A DNA stretch of 64,000 nucleotides from Shimia sp. R9_2 (GCF_017743735.1 NZ_JAGHRO010000004.1:310001-374000), one strand, 5' to 3'. Positions 47,467 through 56,947 are shown, counted from the first letter of the stretch. Notes: generated by a model from the sequence alone, not told the origin. A program made the numbers and translations.

Positions 47467-48702
47467 ATGCCCGTACTTGTGATGAAATTCGGCGGCACCT
47501 CTGTTGCCAACCTTGACCGCATCCGCCGCGCCGCCAAACGCGTCGGCGTGGAAGTGGCCAAAGGCTATGACGTCATCGTCATCGTCTCTGCCATGTCCGG
47601 GGAAACCAACAAGCTTGTGGGCTATGTCGATGAAACCTCCCCACTTTATGACGCACGCGAATATGACGCCGTGGTCAGCTCCGGCGAGAATGTCACCGCA
47701 GGCCTGATGGCGCTCACCCTACAGGAAATGGATGTACCGGCGCGCAGCTGGCAGGGCTGGCAGGTGCCGCTCAAGACCACCTCCGCCCACAGCCAGGCGC
47801 GCATCGAGGAAATCCCGACCGACAACATCAACGCCAAATTTGGCGAAGGCATGCGTGTTGCCGTTGTGGCAGGCTTTCAGGGCATCTCCGAGGAAGGCCG
47901 CATCACCACCCTGGGCCGTGGCGGCTCTGACACCACAGCCGTGGCCTTTGCCGCCGCCTTTGAGGCGGAGCGCTGCGACATCTACACCGATGTGGACGGC
48001 GTCTACACCACCGACCCGCGCATCTGCCAGAAGGCGCGCAAACTCGACAAAATCGCCTTTGAAGAAATGCTCGAGCTGGCCAGCCTCGGCGCCAAGGTCC
48101 TTCAGACCCGCTCCGTGGAGCTGGCCATGCGCAACCAAGTCCGGCTGAGGGTTCTCAGCTCTTTTGAAGAACAATCCGATGAAGCAGGCACGCTGGTCTG
48201 CGATGAGGAGGAAATTATGGAATCCAACGTCGTCTCCGGTGTCGCCTATTCGCGCGACGAAGCCAAAATGACCCTGCTGTCCGTGGCCGACCGCCCCGGC
48301 ATCGCATCCATCATCTTTGGCTGCCTGTCAGATGCGGGCGTGAATGTGGACATGATCGTGCAGAACATCTCTGAAGATGGCCGCACCGACATGACCTACT
48401 CCCTGCCCACCGATCAGGTGAAACGCGCCGAAGCCGCGCTGGACGCGTTGAAATCCTCCGGCGGCCTGAACTTTGCCGAGCTGGTCATCGACGAAGAGGT
48501 CGCCAAGGTCTCTGTGGTCGGCATCGGCATGCGCAGCCAGTCCGGTGTTGCCGCCAAGGCCTTCAAGGTGCTGTCTGACGAAGGCATCAACATCAAAGTG
48601 ATCACCACCTCCGAGATCAAAATCTCCGTGCTGATCGAGCGCAAATACATGGAACTGGCCGTGCAGGCCCTGCATGACGCCTTTGAGCTTGAGAAAGCCT
48701 GA
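47467..48702 (+). CDS. lysC: Aspartate kinase
   Basis: A 411-residue aspartokinase, first step of the Lys/Met/Thr pathway and thus source of meso-diaminopimelate for MurE. The N-terminal MKFGGTSVAN, RGGSDTTAVAFAAAF and DVDGVYTTDPR are kinase signatures; two ACT domains (about 265-405) give amino-acid feedback control. The length is typical of monofunctional aspartokinases. A strong terminator follows, then ptsP. Confidence 0.98.
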   Translation: MPVLVMKFGGTSVANLDRIRRAAKRVGVEVAKGYDVIVIVSAMSGETNKLVGYVDETSPLYDAREYDAVVSSGENVTAGLMALTLQEMDVPARSWQGWQVPLKTTSAHSQARIEEIPTDNINAKFGEGMRVAVVAGFQGISEEGRITTLGRGGSDTTAVAFAAAFEAERCDIYTDVDGVYTTDPRICQKARKLDKIAFEEMLELASLGAKVLQTRSVELAMRNQVRLRVLSSFEEQSDEAGTLVCDEEEIMESNVVSGVAYSRDEAKMTLLSVADRPGIASIIFGCLSDAGVNVDMIVQNISEDGRTDMTYSLPTDQVKRAEAALDALKSSGGLNFAELVIDEEVAKVSVVGIGMRSQSGVAAKAFKVLSDEGINIKVITTSEIKISVLIERKYMELAVQALHDAFELEKA

Positions 48703-48723
48703 GGCTAAGCCCTCCAGAACGAA

Positions 48724-48761
48724 AAGAAGGCCACGCCCCCTCCGGCGTGGCCTTTTCTTTT
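48724..48761 (+). terminator. Rho-independent terminator of lysC
   Basis: Perfect 9-bp stem GGCCACGCC / GGCGTGGCC with a six-base loop and TTTTCTTTT tail, 26 bases after the stop codon. Confidence 0.95.
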
Positions 48762-49089
48762 GCCGCACGCGCTCGCGGCCAAGGGCAATTTGCCGATCAA
48801 ATGAACGCGTTGCACAAAAAACAATCACGTCAGCCATGCACCGCCTCAGCCCTGACACCGCGTCACTTGCTTCACTGCAGCATTGCCCCTGATCCATGCG
48901 TTTTCAACGCTCAGCGCCCCTCTCAGGCGCGCGATAGCTGCATCGGCATCAAATATCTGAGCGAAATACATATTTGCCTGCTGCGCCGCAGCAGCGATTT
49001 GCCGCTTGGGAACGCCTATAAACCATTTGGCATTCGCATCGGTTGTGGTCTATTCGCAAGGTGAGCGACAACCAAGGACCACACCGTTT
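48762..49089 (+). promoter_or_regulatory. Intergenic region upstream of ptsP
   Basis: About 330 bp after the lysC terminator. I see no gene. The frame of ptsP is open back to 49006 but without a good start. The region should hold the ptsP promoter; no hexamer pair stands out, and a CTGCTGCGCCGCAGCAG dyad lies at about 48978-48994. Confidence 0.4.
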
Positions 49090-51333
49090 ATGGCGCAAGA
49101 CACCCAGACGGAAAGCCGCAAACTGCTGGGGCGGCTCAGAGACGCTTTGGCCGAAGACAGTGCCGGTCAGGAACGCCTCGACAAGATCACCAGCCTGATC
49201 GCCAGTTCGATGGGCACCGAAGTGTGCTCGATCTATCTGTTTCGCGATGATGAAACGCTTGAGCTCTGCGCCACCGAAGGCCTGAACCCCGAAGCGGTGC
49301 ACCAGACCCGCATGCGCGTGGGCGAAGGGCTTGTGGGCCGCGTGGCTCGCGCCTCCTCCGTGGTCAACACCGACGACGCGCCCAACGCCAAGGGTTTCCG
49401 CTATATGCCGGAAACCGGCGAAGAGATCTTTTCGAGCTTCTGCGGTGTGCCGGTGCAGCGACTCGGCGACAACCTTGGCGTTTTGGTGGTGCAATCCAAG
49501 GAAAAGCGCACCTTCTCGCTGGACGAAGTCTACGCGCTGGAAGTTGTCGCCATGGTGCTTGCGGAAATGACCGAGCTTGGCGCCTTCATCGGCGAAGGCG
49601 CGGCCATGAGCGCCCTGCACCAGCAATCAGAGATGTTTCGCGGCACCTCCGGTCAGGAGGGGGCTTCTGAGGGCCATGTCTGGCTGCATGAGCCGCGCGT
49701 GGTGGTCACCAACCCCGTGGCCGATGATCCCGAGGTCGAACTCAAGCGCTTGAATGATGCGGTCGAAGAGCTGCGCGTGGGCGTGGACAAGATGCTTGAT
49801 ACGGCGGCGCGCGGCGACAAAGAACAGCTCGACGTGCTCGAAGCCTACCGCATGTTTGCCAATTCCAAAGGCTGGATGCGCCGCATGGAGCAGGACATCT
49901 CCCGCGGTCTCTCTGCTGAGGCAGCTGTGGAGATGGAGCAATCCGCCGCACGATCCCGCATGGAACAGGTGACCGATGCCTACCTGCGCGAGCGCCTGCA
50001 TGATCTCGATGATCTTTCAAACCGCCTGCTGCGCATCCTGACCGGTCAGGGCAGCGAAACCGGGGCGGAAATGCCTTCTGACCCGATCCTGATCGCCCGC
50101 AACATCGGCCCCGGCGAACTGTTGGAATATGGCCGCAAGCTCAAAGGCATCGTGCTCGAAGAGGGCTCTGTTGGCAGCCACGCCGCCATTGTGGCCCGCG
50201 CGCTGGCGATCCCGCTGGTGATCCACGCCGACAAAATCACGACCGAAGCGCTCAATGGCGACCACATTATGGTCGACGGGGATCAGGGCATTGTGCACCT
50301 GCGCCCGGATGACACGGTGGTCACCGCCTTCCGCGACAAGATCGCCATGGCGACCCAGGCCCAGGAACGCTACGCCTCGATCCGCGACAAGGATGCGGAA
50401 AGCCGGGACGGCCAACTGGTGCATCTGCACATGAACGCAGGCCTCATGGCCGATCTGCCCTCCCTGCCCACATCCGGTGCGGAAGGGGTCGGCCTGTTCC
50501 GCACCGAGCTGCAATTCCTGATCCGCAACCAGATGCCCAAACGAACCGAACTGGCGCAGCTTTATGGCCGGGTTATGGATGCGGCAGAGGGCAAGCGCGT
50601 GGTGTTTCGCACGCTGGACATCGGCTCTGACAAGGTGCTGCCCTATATGGCGCCCCAAGATGAGCCCAACCCGGCGCTTGGCTGGCGTGCCGTGCGTGTC
50701 GCGCTCGACAAACCCGGCGTTATGCGCATGCAGCTTCAGGCGCTGTTGCGCGGGGCCAATGGCCGCCCGCTCACCATCATGTTCCCCTTCATCGCCCAAT
50801 ATGAGGAATACACCGCAGCCCGGGCTGAGGTGGACAAAGCGATGGAGCGCGAGCGCATCCTTGGCCACCCTCTTCCCGAAACGCTGGAAGTGGGCGCGAT
50901 GCTGGAAACCCCAAGCCTCGGCTTTGCCCCCAAGAAGTTCTACGAGGAGGTGGATTTCCTCTCCATCGGCGGCAACGACCTGAAGCAGTTCTTCTTCGCG
51001 GCAGACCGGGAAAACGAACGGGTCCGCCGCCGCTATGACACGCTGAATGTGAGCTTCCTGACCTTCCTTGAGGGCATCGTGAACCGCTGTATCGACACCG
51101 GCACGCCGCTCAGCTTCTGCGGCGAAGACGCAGGCCGCCCGATTGAGGCTGTCTGCTTGGCCGCCATGGGGCTGCGCCACCTCTCCATGCGCCCGGCCTC
51201 CATCGGTCCGGTCAAAAGCCTGTTGCGCCGCGTGGACCTCAGCGAGGTGCGCCGCGTGATCCATCAGGCGCGTGAACAAGGTGACCAATCCGTCCGGCCC
51301 GCCGTGATGGAGTATCTGCGCAACGGAAATTAA
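49090..51333 (+). CDS. ptsP: Phosphoenolpyruvate-protein phosphotransferase PtsP (EI-Ntr)
   Basis: A 747-residue nitrogen-type enzyme I. An N-terminal GAF sensor domain (about 1-160) is followed by the EI domains: phospho-His swivel (GSVGSHAAIVARALAIP, active His364), and the PEP-utilising barrel with EGVGLFRTELQFL, FRTLDIGSDKVLPY, and LEVGAMLETPSLGF. It starts the PTS-Ntr phosphorelay via NPr to EIIA-Ntr, a regulatory rather than sugar-transport system. The start ATG at 49090 is the conserved one. lysC-ptsP adjacency is usual in this group. Confidence 0.97.
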   Translation: MAQDTQTESRKLLGRLRDALAEDSAGQERLDKITSLIASSMGTEVCSIYLFRDDETLELCATEGLNPEAVHQTRMRVGEGLVGRVARASSVVNTDDAPNAKGFRYMPETGEEIFSSFCGVPVQRLGDNLGVLVVQSKEKRTFSLDEVYALEVVAMVLAEMTELGAFIGEGAAMSALHQQSEMFRGTSGQEGASEGHVWLHEPRVVVTNPVADDPEVELKRLNDAVEELRVGVDKMLDTAARGDKEQLDVLEAYRMFANSKGWMRRMEQDISRGLSAEAAVEMEQSAARSRMEQVTDAYLRERLHDLDDLSNRLLRILTGQGSETGAEMPSDPILIARNIGPGELLEYGRKLKGIVLEEGSVGSHAAIVARALAIPLVIHADKITTEALNGDHIMVDGDQGIVHLRPDDTVVTAFRDKIAMATQAQERYASIRDKDAESRDGQLVHLHMNAGLMADLPSLPTSGAEGVGLFRTELQFLIRNQMPKRTELAQLYGRVMDAAEGKRVVFRTLDIGSDKVLPYMAPQDEPNPALGWRAVRVALDKPGVMRMQLQALLRGANGRPLTIMFPFIAQYEEYTAARAEVDKAMERERILGHPLPETLEVGAMLETPSLGFAPKKFYEEVDFLSIGGNDLKQFFFAADRENERVRRRYDTLNVSFLTFLEGIVNRCIDTGTPLSFCGEDAGRPIEAVCLAAMGLRHLSMRPASIGPVKSLLRRVDLSEVRRVIHQAREQGDQSVRPAVMEYLRNGN

Positions 51334-51349
51334 GGCTTGGGCTCGGAGA

Positions 51350-51403
51350 ATCGCCTGCCCGTGGGGGCGGTCGGGCGCTACGCACCTTTGTTCCGGGCCA
51401 ATG
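51350..51403. repeat. Intergenic repeat family 2, copy 1
   Basis: CGCCTGCCCGTGGGGGCGGTCGGGCG then GCTACGCACCTTTGTTCCGGGCC (written here in parts of 20 bases or fewer: CGCCTGCCCGTGGG, GGCGGTCGGGCG, CACCTTTGTTCCGGGC). A related copy is at 55385-55452. Confidence 0.6.
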
Positions 51404-51409
51404 AAAGAC

Positions 51410-52177
51410 CTAGTCCGTCCCCAGCCGCTTCCGCATCCCAGCCACCAGCACGTCCGGTGCAACATCCGCCTCCACAGCCAGCTTGCGCAGGCCAAAATGC
51501 ACATGGGCGATGTCTTGGTAATAGCTGGTGTAGGCATAGTTCGTCGCCGCGCCGGCAGCGGCGCCAATCACCGGCACGGCCTGCGCTGCCAGCTTCTGCC
51601 CCAGCACGGGCGCCAGACGGGGCACAATCACCGATGTCACCCATTTGGCGCCGCCCACCGCCAGCCCCGCGCGCTGCTCCAACATCGCCAGATCCGCGCC
51701 GCGGTCTTCCTCAAACGGCCCATTGGCCGCCAACACACGCACGCAATCAAAGCGCACGCTTTCTTTGGACGGATCAAACCCGTGTTGCACCGCCACGCCT
51801 TGAATGGCGCGCAGCAATACTGTCACCGTGATCGGCAACTCCGCCAATGACGAGGTCACGCCTCCCGCGCCGCCCGCCGCGCCCAGCGCCGCAGTGATTG
51901 AGGCGTTGATCCAATCCGGCTGGTCCTTAATCACCCCACGGCTGCCATCGGCCCATTTCACCGCCTGCGTCAGCGCGAATTCCGTCGCGCCGCCAAGCCC
52001 GGTCTGCACCTCTTGCGGCAGCGATTTTAGCAAGCCACCCACAGGGATGCCAAGCACACCCAGCACCTTCATCCCAAGACCGCTTGCGCCCTGATACCGC
52101 TTGGCCAGCGCATCCAACTCGCGTTCCAGATCAATCTCGCACAGCGGCGCGTCCGGCAAAATCTCTACTTTGGTCAT
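51410..52177 (-). CDS. EcsC family protein
   Basis: A 255-residue protein of the EcsC family: helical, with hydrophobic Gly/Ala-rich stretches (ASITAALGAAGGAGGVTSSL, PVIGAAAGAATNYAYTSYY) and the ending HVHFGLRKLA. The family is membrane-associated and of poorly defined function. It converges with ptsP. Confidence 0.85.
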   Translation of the reverse strand: MTKVEILPDAPLCEIDLERELDALAKRYQGASGLGMKVLGVLGIPVGGLLKSLPQEVQTGLGGATEFALTQAVKWADGSRGVIKDQPDWINASITAALGAAGGAGGVTSSLAELPITVTVLLRAIQGVAVQHGFDPSKESVRFDCVRVLAANGPFEEDRGADLAMLEQRAGLAVGGAKWVTSVIVPRLAPVLGQKLAAQAVPVIGAAAGAATNYAYTSYYQDIAHVHFGLRKLAVEADVAPDVLVAGMRKRLGTD

Positions 52178-52235
52178 GAAGAATAGGTAGGCATCCCGCC
52201 CAAGGCTTCAACCTATGCTGTAGGCCCGCTTAAGC

Positions 52236-53393
52236 TCACGCCTCCAGCAGCTGTGTGATCAGGTCGAGGAACAGATGTGTGCCGCGCGGGATCAAAGCAT
52301 CGGGAAAGTCAAAGTCAGGATTGTGAAGCTGCGGCTGATCCTCTCCGGAGCCCAGAAAAATCATCGCCACGGTCGCTCCATCCAGTCCGAAGCAGCCAAA
52401 ATCCTCAGAAAACCGCATCGGCTCCGGCAACATCTCCACCGCCAGCCCCGTCGCCTGCGCGGACCGCTGTGTCAGCTGAACGGCCTCATCTGCATTGACC
52501 GTTGCGGCAAAAACATCATGCCAGGTGATCTCGGCCTGAAGCCCGTGGCGCGCGGCGGCCTCCGTCACCGCTGCTTCCGCCTCTTCGATCAGCCCCTGCA
52601 TGGTGGCATCACTCACGCAACGCAGCGTGCAGCGGATCTCACCATCGCCCGGTGCAATGCCAAAGGTCGGCTCCCCGAGGCTGCAATGGGTCAGCGTGCA
52701 AAGGCGAAAGGCTTCATCCAGCGCGGCCCCACGGCTCAGCGCGGGCAATGCGGTCATCAGCTCCGCCATCGCCCCTGCGGGGGACACGCCGTCCTCCGGC
52801 ATGGCCGCATGGGAGCTTTTGCCTGCCAGCCTGATCTGCATCCCGCGTGAGGCGCAACAGGCCGTGCCCGCACAAAGCCCGACCGTGCCCAGCGCCAAGC
52901 CCGGCAGATTGTGAATGGCAAAGGCATAATCCGGCTTCAGCGCAGACCAACGTGGATCATCCACCACCGCAGGTGCGCCCCTGCCGGTTTCTTCAGCGGG
53001 CTGAAACAGCAAAATCACGCGGCCGCGCGCCGGACGGCGGACCAGCGCAAGCGCGCAGCCCATCACCATTGTCATATGCCCGTCATGCCCGCACACATGG
53101 CTTTTGCCATCAATGCGTGAACGGTAAGGCAGATCGGTCATCTCATGGATCGGCAGGCCATCCAACTCACAGCGGATCATCACTGTCGGCCCCGCCTCCT
53201 GGCCTTCAAAAGCCGCTGCCACCCCATGCCCGCCAAGGCCGGTCCAGATCTGGTCCGCCCCCGCTTGGCGCAACGCCTCCGCGATATGCGCGGCGGTCTG
53301 CGCCTCTTCACCGGAGATTTCAGGCGTCTCATGGAGCGCGTGGCGCAGCGCGGTCAGCTCTGCAATCTGCTTGGTGGTCAGCTCATATGACAT
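52236..53393 (-). CDS. M20 family amidohydrolase
   Basis: A 385-residue zinc amidohydrolase of the M20D group (hippurate / IAA-amino-acid hydrolase-like). The metal-binding CGHDGHMTMVMG, LLFQPAEETGRGAPAV and dimerisation-domain LAGKSSHAAMPEDGVSPAGA are conserved. It removes acyl groups from N-acyl amino acids; exact substrate unknown. It lies in a run of minus-strand genes with a GNAT enzyme upstream by 44 bases. Confidence 0.93.
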   Translation of the reverse strand: MSYELTTKQIAELTALRHALHETPEISGEEAQTAAHIAEALRQAGADQIWTGLGGHGVAAAFEGQEAGPTVMIRCELDGLPIHEMTDLPYRSRIDGKSHVCGHDGHMTMVMGCALALVRRPARGRVILLFQPAEETGRGAPAVVDDPRWSALKPDYAFAIHNLPGLALGTVGLCAGTACCASRGMQIRLAGKSSHAAMPEDGVSPAGAMAELMTALPALSRGAALDEAFRLCTLTHCSLGEPTFGIAPGDGEIRCTLRCVSDATMQGLIEEAEAAVTEAAARHGLQAEITWHDVFAATVNADEAVQLTQRSAQATGLAVEMLPEPMRFSEDFGCFGLDGATVAMIFLGSGEDQPQLHNPDFDFPDALIPRGTHLFLDLITQLLEA

Positions 53394-53437
53394 GGGTTTG
53401 CCCCCTATTTTGGCCCCAATTGCGCGTTTCCTGAGTC

Positions 53438-53926
53438 TCAGCCAGCCGCGCTTTCAACATCCCCCGCGATGTCCTCCCAGGAGCCGTCCACCAGCGCCCG
53501 CCCCAGCACACGCTCCGGGTTGGTCGGCGGCGGCATGACAACATCTGCAAGCTTCTCAAACCCAAAGCGTCGGTAGTAAGGCGCATCGCCCACCAGCATC
53601 ACCCGCTCCCAGCCCAAGGGCGCGGCGCGGCTCAGGCTGTCTTCAATCAGCAAACCGCCCAGCCCTTCGCCCTGATGGGTCGGGTGCACGGCCACAGGCC
53701 CCAAGAGCAAGGCCTTTACGTCGCCAATCTTCACAGGCCAGTACCGGATCGCGCCCGCCAGAATGCCATCCACATCCCGCGCCACCAGCGACAGCCCGGC
53801 CACAGGGTCCACCCCATCGCGCAAACGGTAAGAACTCAGCGCTTCACGCCCCGGCGCAAAGCAGAGGTCATACAGCGCCTCTACCTCCCACCAATCCTCA
53901 CCTGTCTCCACTGCCAGCGTGAACAC
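53438..53926 (-). CDS. GNAT family N-acetyltransferase
   Basis: A 162-residue GNAT enzyme. The acetyl-CoA binding motif LGPVAVHPTHQGEGLGGLLI (residues about 74-93) and the following AAPLGWERVMLVGDAPYYRRFGF stretch are typical of the YhbS-like subgroup. Substrate unknown. It is divergent from the flavin reductase and probably co-transcribed with the M20 gene. Confidence 0.9.
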   Translation of the reverse strand: MFTLAVETGEDWWEVEALYDLCFAPGREALSSYRLRDGVDPVAGLSLVARDVDGILAGAIRYWPVKIGDVKALLLGPVAVHPTHQGEGLGGLLIEDSLSRAAPLGWERVMLVGDAPYYRRFGFEKLADVVMPPPTNPERVLGRALVDGSWEDIAGDVESAAG

Positions 53927-54019
53927 CGCCCGCTCCCTGCCCGATTGTGACGTCTTTTTACGGTTCCCTCGCCCCTAACATGGCGCTACGACTTCCTGCA
54001 AACCAATAAGGGAAACCTC

Positions 54020-54628
54020 ATGTTCTATCAGCCAAAGGACGGCCACGGCCTGCCGCACAATCCGTTCAAAGCGATCATCACCCCGCGCCCGATTGCATGG
54101 GTATCGACGCAAGATACAAACGGCGTGCGCAACCTTGCGCCTTATTCTTTTTTCAACGGCCTTGCGGACAACCCGCCGCAGGTGATGTTCGCCTCCACCG
54201 GGGCAAAACCCGATCAGGCCGAGGGCAAAGACAGCCTCTCCAACATCCGCGCCACCGAAGTTTTCTGTGTGAACATCGTTGCCTCTGACATGCGCGATGC
54301 GATGAACATCTCCACCGATGGGTTTGACAAAGACGTGGACGAGTTTGAAAAAGCCGGTCTTGAAGCGGCCGAGTGCGACACCATCGCCTGCCCCCGTCTC
54401 ATCGGTGCACCGGCCTCACTCGAGTGCCGCATGACCCAGATCGTGCCGCTCTTGGGGGAAAACAACTTCATGGTGCTGGGCGAAGTCACCGGCGTGCATC
54501 TGCGCGACGACTGCCTTGTGGACGGCATCTTTGACGTGACCACCTTCCGCCCCCTCGCCCGCCTTGGCTACAAGGATTACTCGGTGGTCGACAACACATT
54601 CACGCTGGCCCGCCCCGGCCAAGGCTGA
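54020..54628 (+). CDS. Flavin reductase family protein (FMN-binding)
   Basis: A 202-residue protein of the flavin-reductase-like split-barrel family: HNPFKAIITPRPIAWVSTQD, NLAPYSFFNGLADNPPQVMF, and KDSLSNIRATEVFCVNIVA are conserved FMN-binding elements. The role may be reduced flavin supply or a stand-alone oxidoreductase. It precedes the acetyltransferase gene by 21 bases, so the two form an operon. Confidence 0.92.
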   Translation: MFYQPKDGHGLPHNPFKAIITPRPIAWVSTQDTNGVRNLAPYSFFNGLADNPPQVMFASTGAKPDQAEGKDSLSNIRATEVFCVNIVASDMRDAMNISTDGFDKDVDEFEKAGLEAAECDTIACPRLIGAPASLECRMTQIVPLLGENNFMVLGEVTGVHLRDDCLVDGIFDVTTFRPLARLGYKDYSVVDNTFTLARPGQG

Positions 54629-54649
54629 CCCCAACACACGGAGAGCCCC

Positions 54650-55282
54650 ATGCCCCTGCCCGATCCAACCCAGCCGCACCCCATCGTGCTCCCGGACGGA
54701 TCATGCCACGCAGGCACGGTTTTGCTCTCCGCCGTGATTGAACAGCCAAACTTCTCGGTCGGAGACTTCACCTATGCCTCCGACTTTGCACCGCCTGAGG
54801 ACTGGGCCACCCATCTGGCCCCTTACCTCTTCCCTTTCTCGCAGGAAGAGCTGCAGATCGGCAAATTCTGCCAGATCGCCCATGGGGTGCGCTTCATCAC
54901 CGCCTCAGCCAATCACGCCATGGATGGGCTGAGCTGTTATCCCTTCCCGATTTTCGGCGAAACCGTGCCCGAAGGCTATCAGCCCGATAAGCGCGACACG
55001 ATTGTGGGCCATGACGTCTGGCTCGGCTACGGTGCAATGGTGCTGCCCGGCGCGCAGATCGGACATGGCGCGATCATTGGCGCAGGCGCGGTGGTGCGTG
55101 GCTCAGTCCCGCCCTATGGGATCGTGACAGGCAATCCCGGCACAGTGGAACGCAAACGCTTTCACGAGGCCACAATCGCCCGTCTTTTGGAGGTCGCTTG
55201 GTGGGATTGGCCACAGGACCGGATCGAAGCCGCCGTCCCCGCGATCATGGCGGGAGATGTTGAAGCACTAGAACGCGCTTGA
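54650..55282 (+). CDS. CatB-related O-acetyltransferase (left-handed beta-helix)
   Basis: A 210-residue xenobiotic-acetyltransferase-like protein. Hexapeptide repeats are visible (IGKFCQIAHGVRFITASANH with the catalytic His, then IVGHDVWLGYGAMVLPGAQI, GAGAVVRGSVPPYGIVTGNP). Relatives include Vat and CatB antibiotic acetyltransferases, but many chromosomal members have other acceptors, so resistance should not be assumed. Confidence 0.92.
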   Translation: MPLPDPTQPHPIVLPDGSCHAGTVLLSAVIEQPNFSVGDFTYASDFAPPEDWATHLAPYLFPFSQEELQIGKFCQIAHGVRFITASANHAMDGLSCYPFPIFGETVPEGYQPDKRDTIVGHDVWLGYGAMVLPGAQIGHGAIIGAGAVVRGSVPPYGIVTGNPGTVERKRFHEATIARLLEVAWWDWPQDRIEAAVPAIMAGDVEALERA

Positions 55283-55289
55283 GTTTCGC

Positions 55290-55452
55290 CGGGCATCGCC
55301 CGACCGAGGGTGGGCGACCCTCTGGCCCAAACTGACACTTTATCTCTCTACCCATTCTGGCGTTTTCAGGATGCCGAGACCTTGCAAAATCGCCCGCCCA
55401 TGCGGTCGGTCGGGCGATGCCCGGCGGCGCTTCGCGCCTTTGTACCGGGCTA
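55290..55452. repeat. Intergenic repeat family 2, copies 2 and 3
   Basis: CGCCGGGCATCGCCCGACCG at 55288-55307 and, at 55389-55452, CGCCCGCCCATGCGGTCGGT, CGGGCGATGCCCGGCG and CGCCTTTGTACCGGGC. The last part matches 51350-51403, and CGGGCATCGCCCG / CGGGCGATGCCCG are inverted copies of each other flanking a unique stretch. Confidence 0.6.
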
Positions 55453-56361
55453 AAACACCACCTCCACCAAGGTGATCCAAAGCGTCAGGCTCACCGCACC
55501 CAGCAGCGTTGTCTGCGCCACCAAAGTGGCCGCCAGCTCCCGATCCGCGCCAAAGCCCGCCGCCAGAACATGCGCCGCACTTGCGGTGGGCAGGGCTGCC
55601 CAGATCACCATGGCCGCGGCCACGCCACTCTCAAGCCCCAAGCCCGAAGCGACCGCCAGCGCGCTTGCAGGCATCACAACCAGCTTGGCGGCACATATCG
55701 CCCCGCTGAACCGGTCCAACCGCGCCAACGCCCCCCAATTCATCGTCGCGCCCACTGAAATCAACGCAATCGGAATGGCCGCTGCCGCCAGCAACTCCAA
55801 TGGTGCCAGCACCGGCCCCGGAATGCGCAATCCTGACAAGCCCACGATCACACCGCTCAGCGACGCCAGCAGAAACGGGTTCAGCGCCACCTTGCGCAAC
55901 GTCCCCCAGAGCCCAAGGCTGCCGCCCCGGCTCAGCACAATCACCGCCAGCGCATTGGCCATCGGCACCCCCATGCCCACCACCACAGCCATTGCGCCCG
56001 CGCCCGCCGTGTCGGTGTTGGCCACCGCGATAAACGCCAGTGCCGTATTGGTCCGCCAGGAGGTCTGCCACCCGGCCGCAAAATCCCGAAAGGCCTCCGG
56101 CCCAAACGGGCGCGCCAGATAGCCCACGCCCAGCGCCACCGCCAGCAGCCCCCAGACGATGGGCGCAATCGCCGCCACCTGCGCGAGCTCAAGCGGGCGC
56201 TGGCTGGCCGCCACAAACAGCAGCGCTGGAAAGAGGATTTCAAAGTTGAGCTTGTCCAGCCCCTGCCAGGCATTCTCCGACAGACGCCCGCGCACCACAC
56301 CGCCCAAAACCACCAGAAGAAACGACGGCAACAGCCCGATCAGAATAGCAAAAAACGGCAT
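55450..56361 (-). CDS. AEC family transporter (auxin efflux carrier-like)
   Basis: A 303-residue membrane protein with about ten helices, in two inverted halves of five, as in the AEC/BART group. Typical stretches are ALLFVAASQRPLEL, GMGVPMANALAVIVLS and LASLSGVIVGLSGLRIP. Substrates of the family include malonate, malate and other small acids; none can be assigned. Two adjacent ATG codons follow a GGGAGG; the second (56361) has the better spacing. Confidence 0.87.
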   Translation of the reverse strand: MPFFAILIGLLPSFLLVVLGGVVRGRLSENAWQGLDKLNFEILFPALLFVAASQRPLELAQVAAIAPIVWGLLAVALGVGYLARPFGPEAFRDFAAGWQTSWRTNTALAFIAVANTDTAGAGAMAVVVGMGVPMANALAVIVLSRGGSLGLWGTLRKVALNPFLLASLSGVIVGLSGLRIPGPVLAPLELLAAAAIPIALISVGATMNWGALARLDRFSGAICAAKLVVMPASALAVASGLGLESGVAAAMVIWAALPTASAAHVLAAGFGADRELAATLVAQTTLLGAVSLTLWITLVEVVF

Positions 56362-56486
56362 CATGCCTCCCAAGACCTACACGAGCTGTGTAGCGGATTT
56401 TAGAGCGTTTTACTTACGGGAATTTGCACTAGCACATGTATTAAAAAAATATTAATGACCAAAATATTCAACTATTAGGAGCAGAA

Positions 56487-56867
56487 ATGTCCAAGCCCGT
56501 CTTTCAAGATATCTTTTCCTTTTCCGGTCGCCGCAACCGCAAAAGCTACTTCCTTTTCGTTCTGACCATGGTGATCATCTCCATGGTTCTTAGTGCCGTT
56601 ATTGCCGCTTTGGCCACGGCAACCGCGGGCCTCGGCCTCATCCTTCTGGTGCTGATCCTGCCGCTCTTCGTGGCAAGCTGGGCCGTTGGCAGCCAGCGCT
56701 GCCGTGACTTTGGCTGGACCGGTTGGGCCATCCTGATCACCATCATTCCGGGCATCGGCATTTTGTTTGCCCTCGCGCTTCTGTTTGTCCCTGGCACACA
56801 AGGCGACAACCGCTACGGCCCGGACCCACTCGGCGGTTCCGCCGGTGGCGATCTTCAGGCCGCATAA
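56487..56867 (+). CDS. DUF805 family membrane protein
   Basis: A 126-residue protein with the DUF805 pattern: FSFSGRRNRKSYFLFVL (the R-x-x-R-x-x-(Y/F)-(W/F) signature), two or three helices, SQRCRDFGWTGWAILI, and LLFVPGTQGDNRYGPDPLG at the C-terminus. Function unknown. Its 5' region (56362-56486) is strikingly AT-rich and has an AGGAG site. Confidence 0.93.
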   Translation: MSKPVFQDIFSFSGRRNRKSYFLFVLTMVIISMVLSAVIAALATATAGLGLILLVLILPLFVASWAVGSQRCRDFGWTGWAILITIIPGIGILFALALLFVPGTQGDNRYGPDPLGGSAGGDLQAA

Positions 56868-56883
56868 TCTAAAGCCTCTCCAA

Positions 56884-56922
56884 ACAAAAAGGGCTGGCCC
56901 ATCGGCCAGCCCTTCTTCTTTT
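56884..56922. terminator. Bidirectional terminator between DUF805 and SulP genes
   Basis: Perfect 9-bp stem GGGCTGGCC / GGCCAGCCC with a CATC loop, flanked by AAAAA on the left and TTCTTCTTTT on the right, so it can stop transcription from both converging genes. Confidence 0.93.
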
Positions 56923-56947
56923 CTGCACTGTTTCCGCTCAGAAGCGG

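Noticed and set aside
50017-51567. 516-codon open frame opposite ptsP
   Set aside because: Antisense shadow; crosses the ptsP stop and an intergenic repeat.
54650-55282. Antibiotic (streptogramin or chloramphenicol) resistance gene
   Set aside because: The fold matches CatB/Vat, but many chromosomal relatives acetylate other molecules and no resistance context or mobile element is present.
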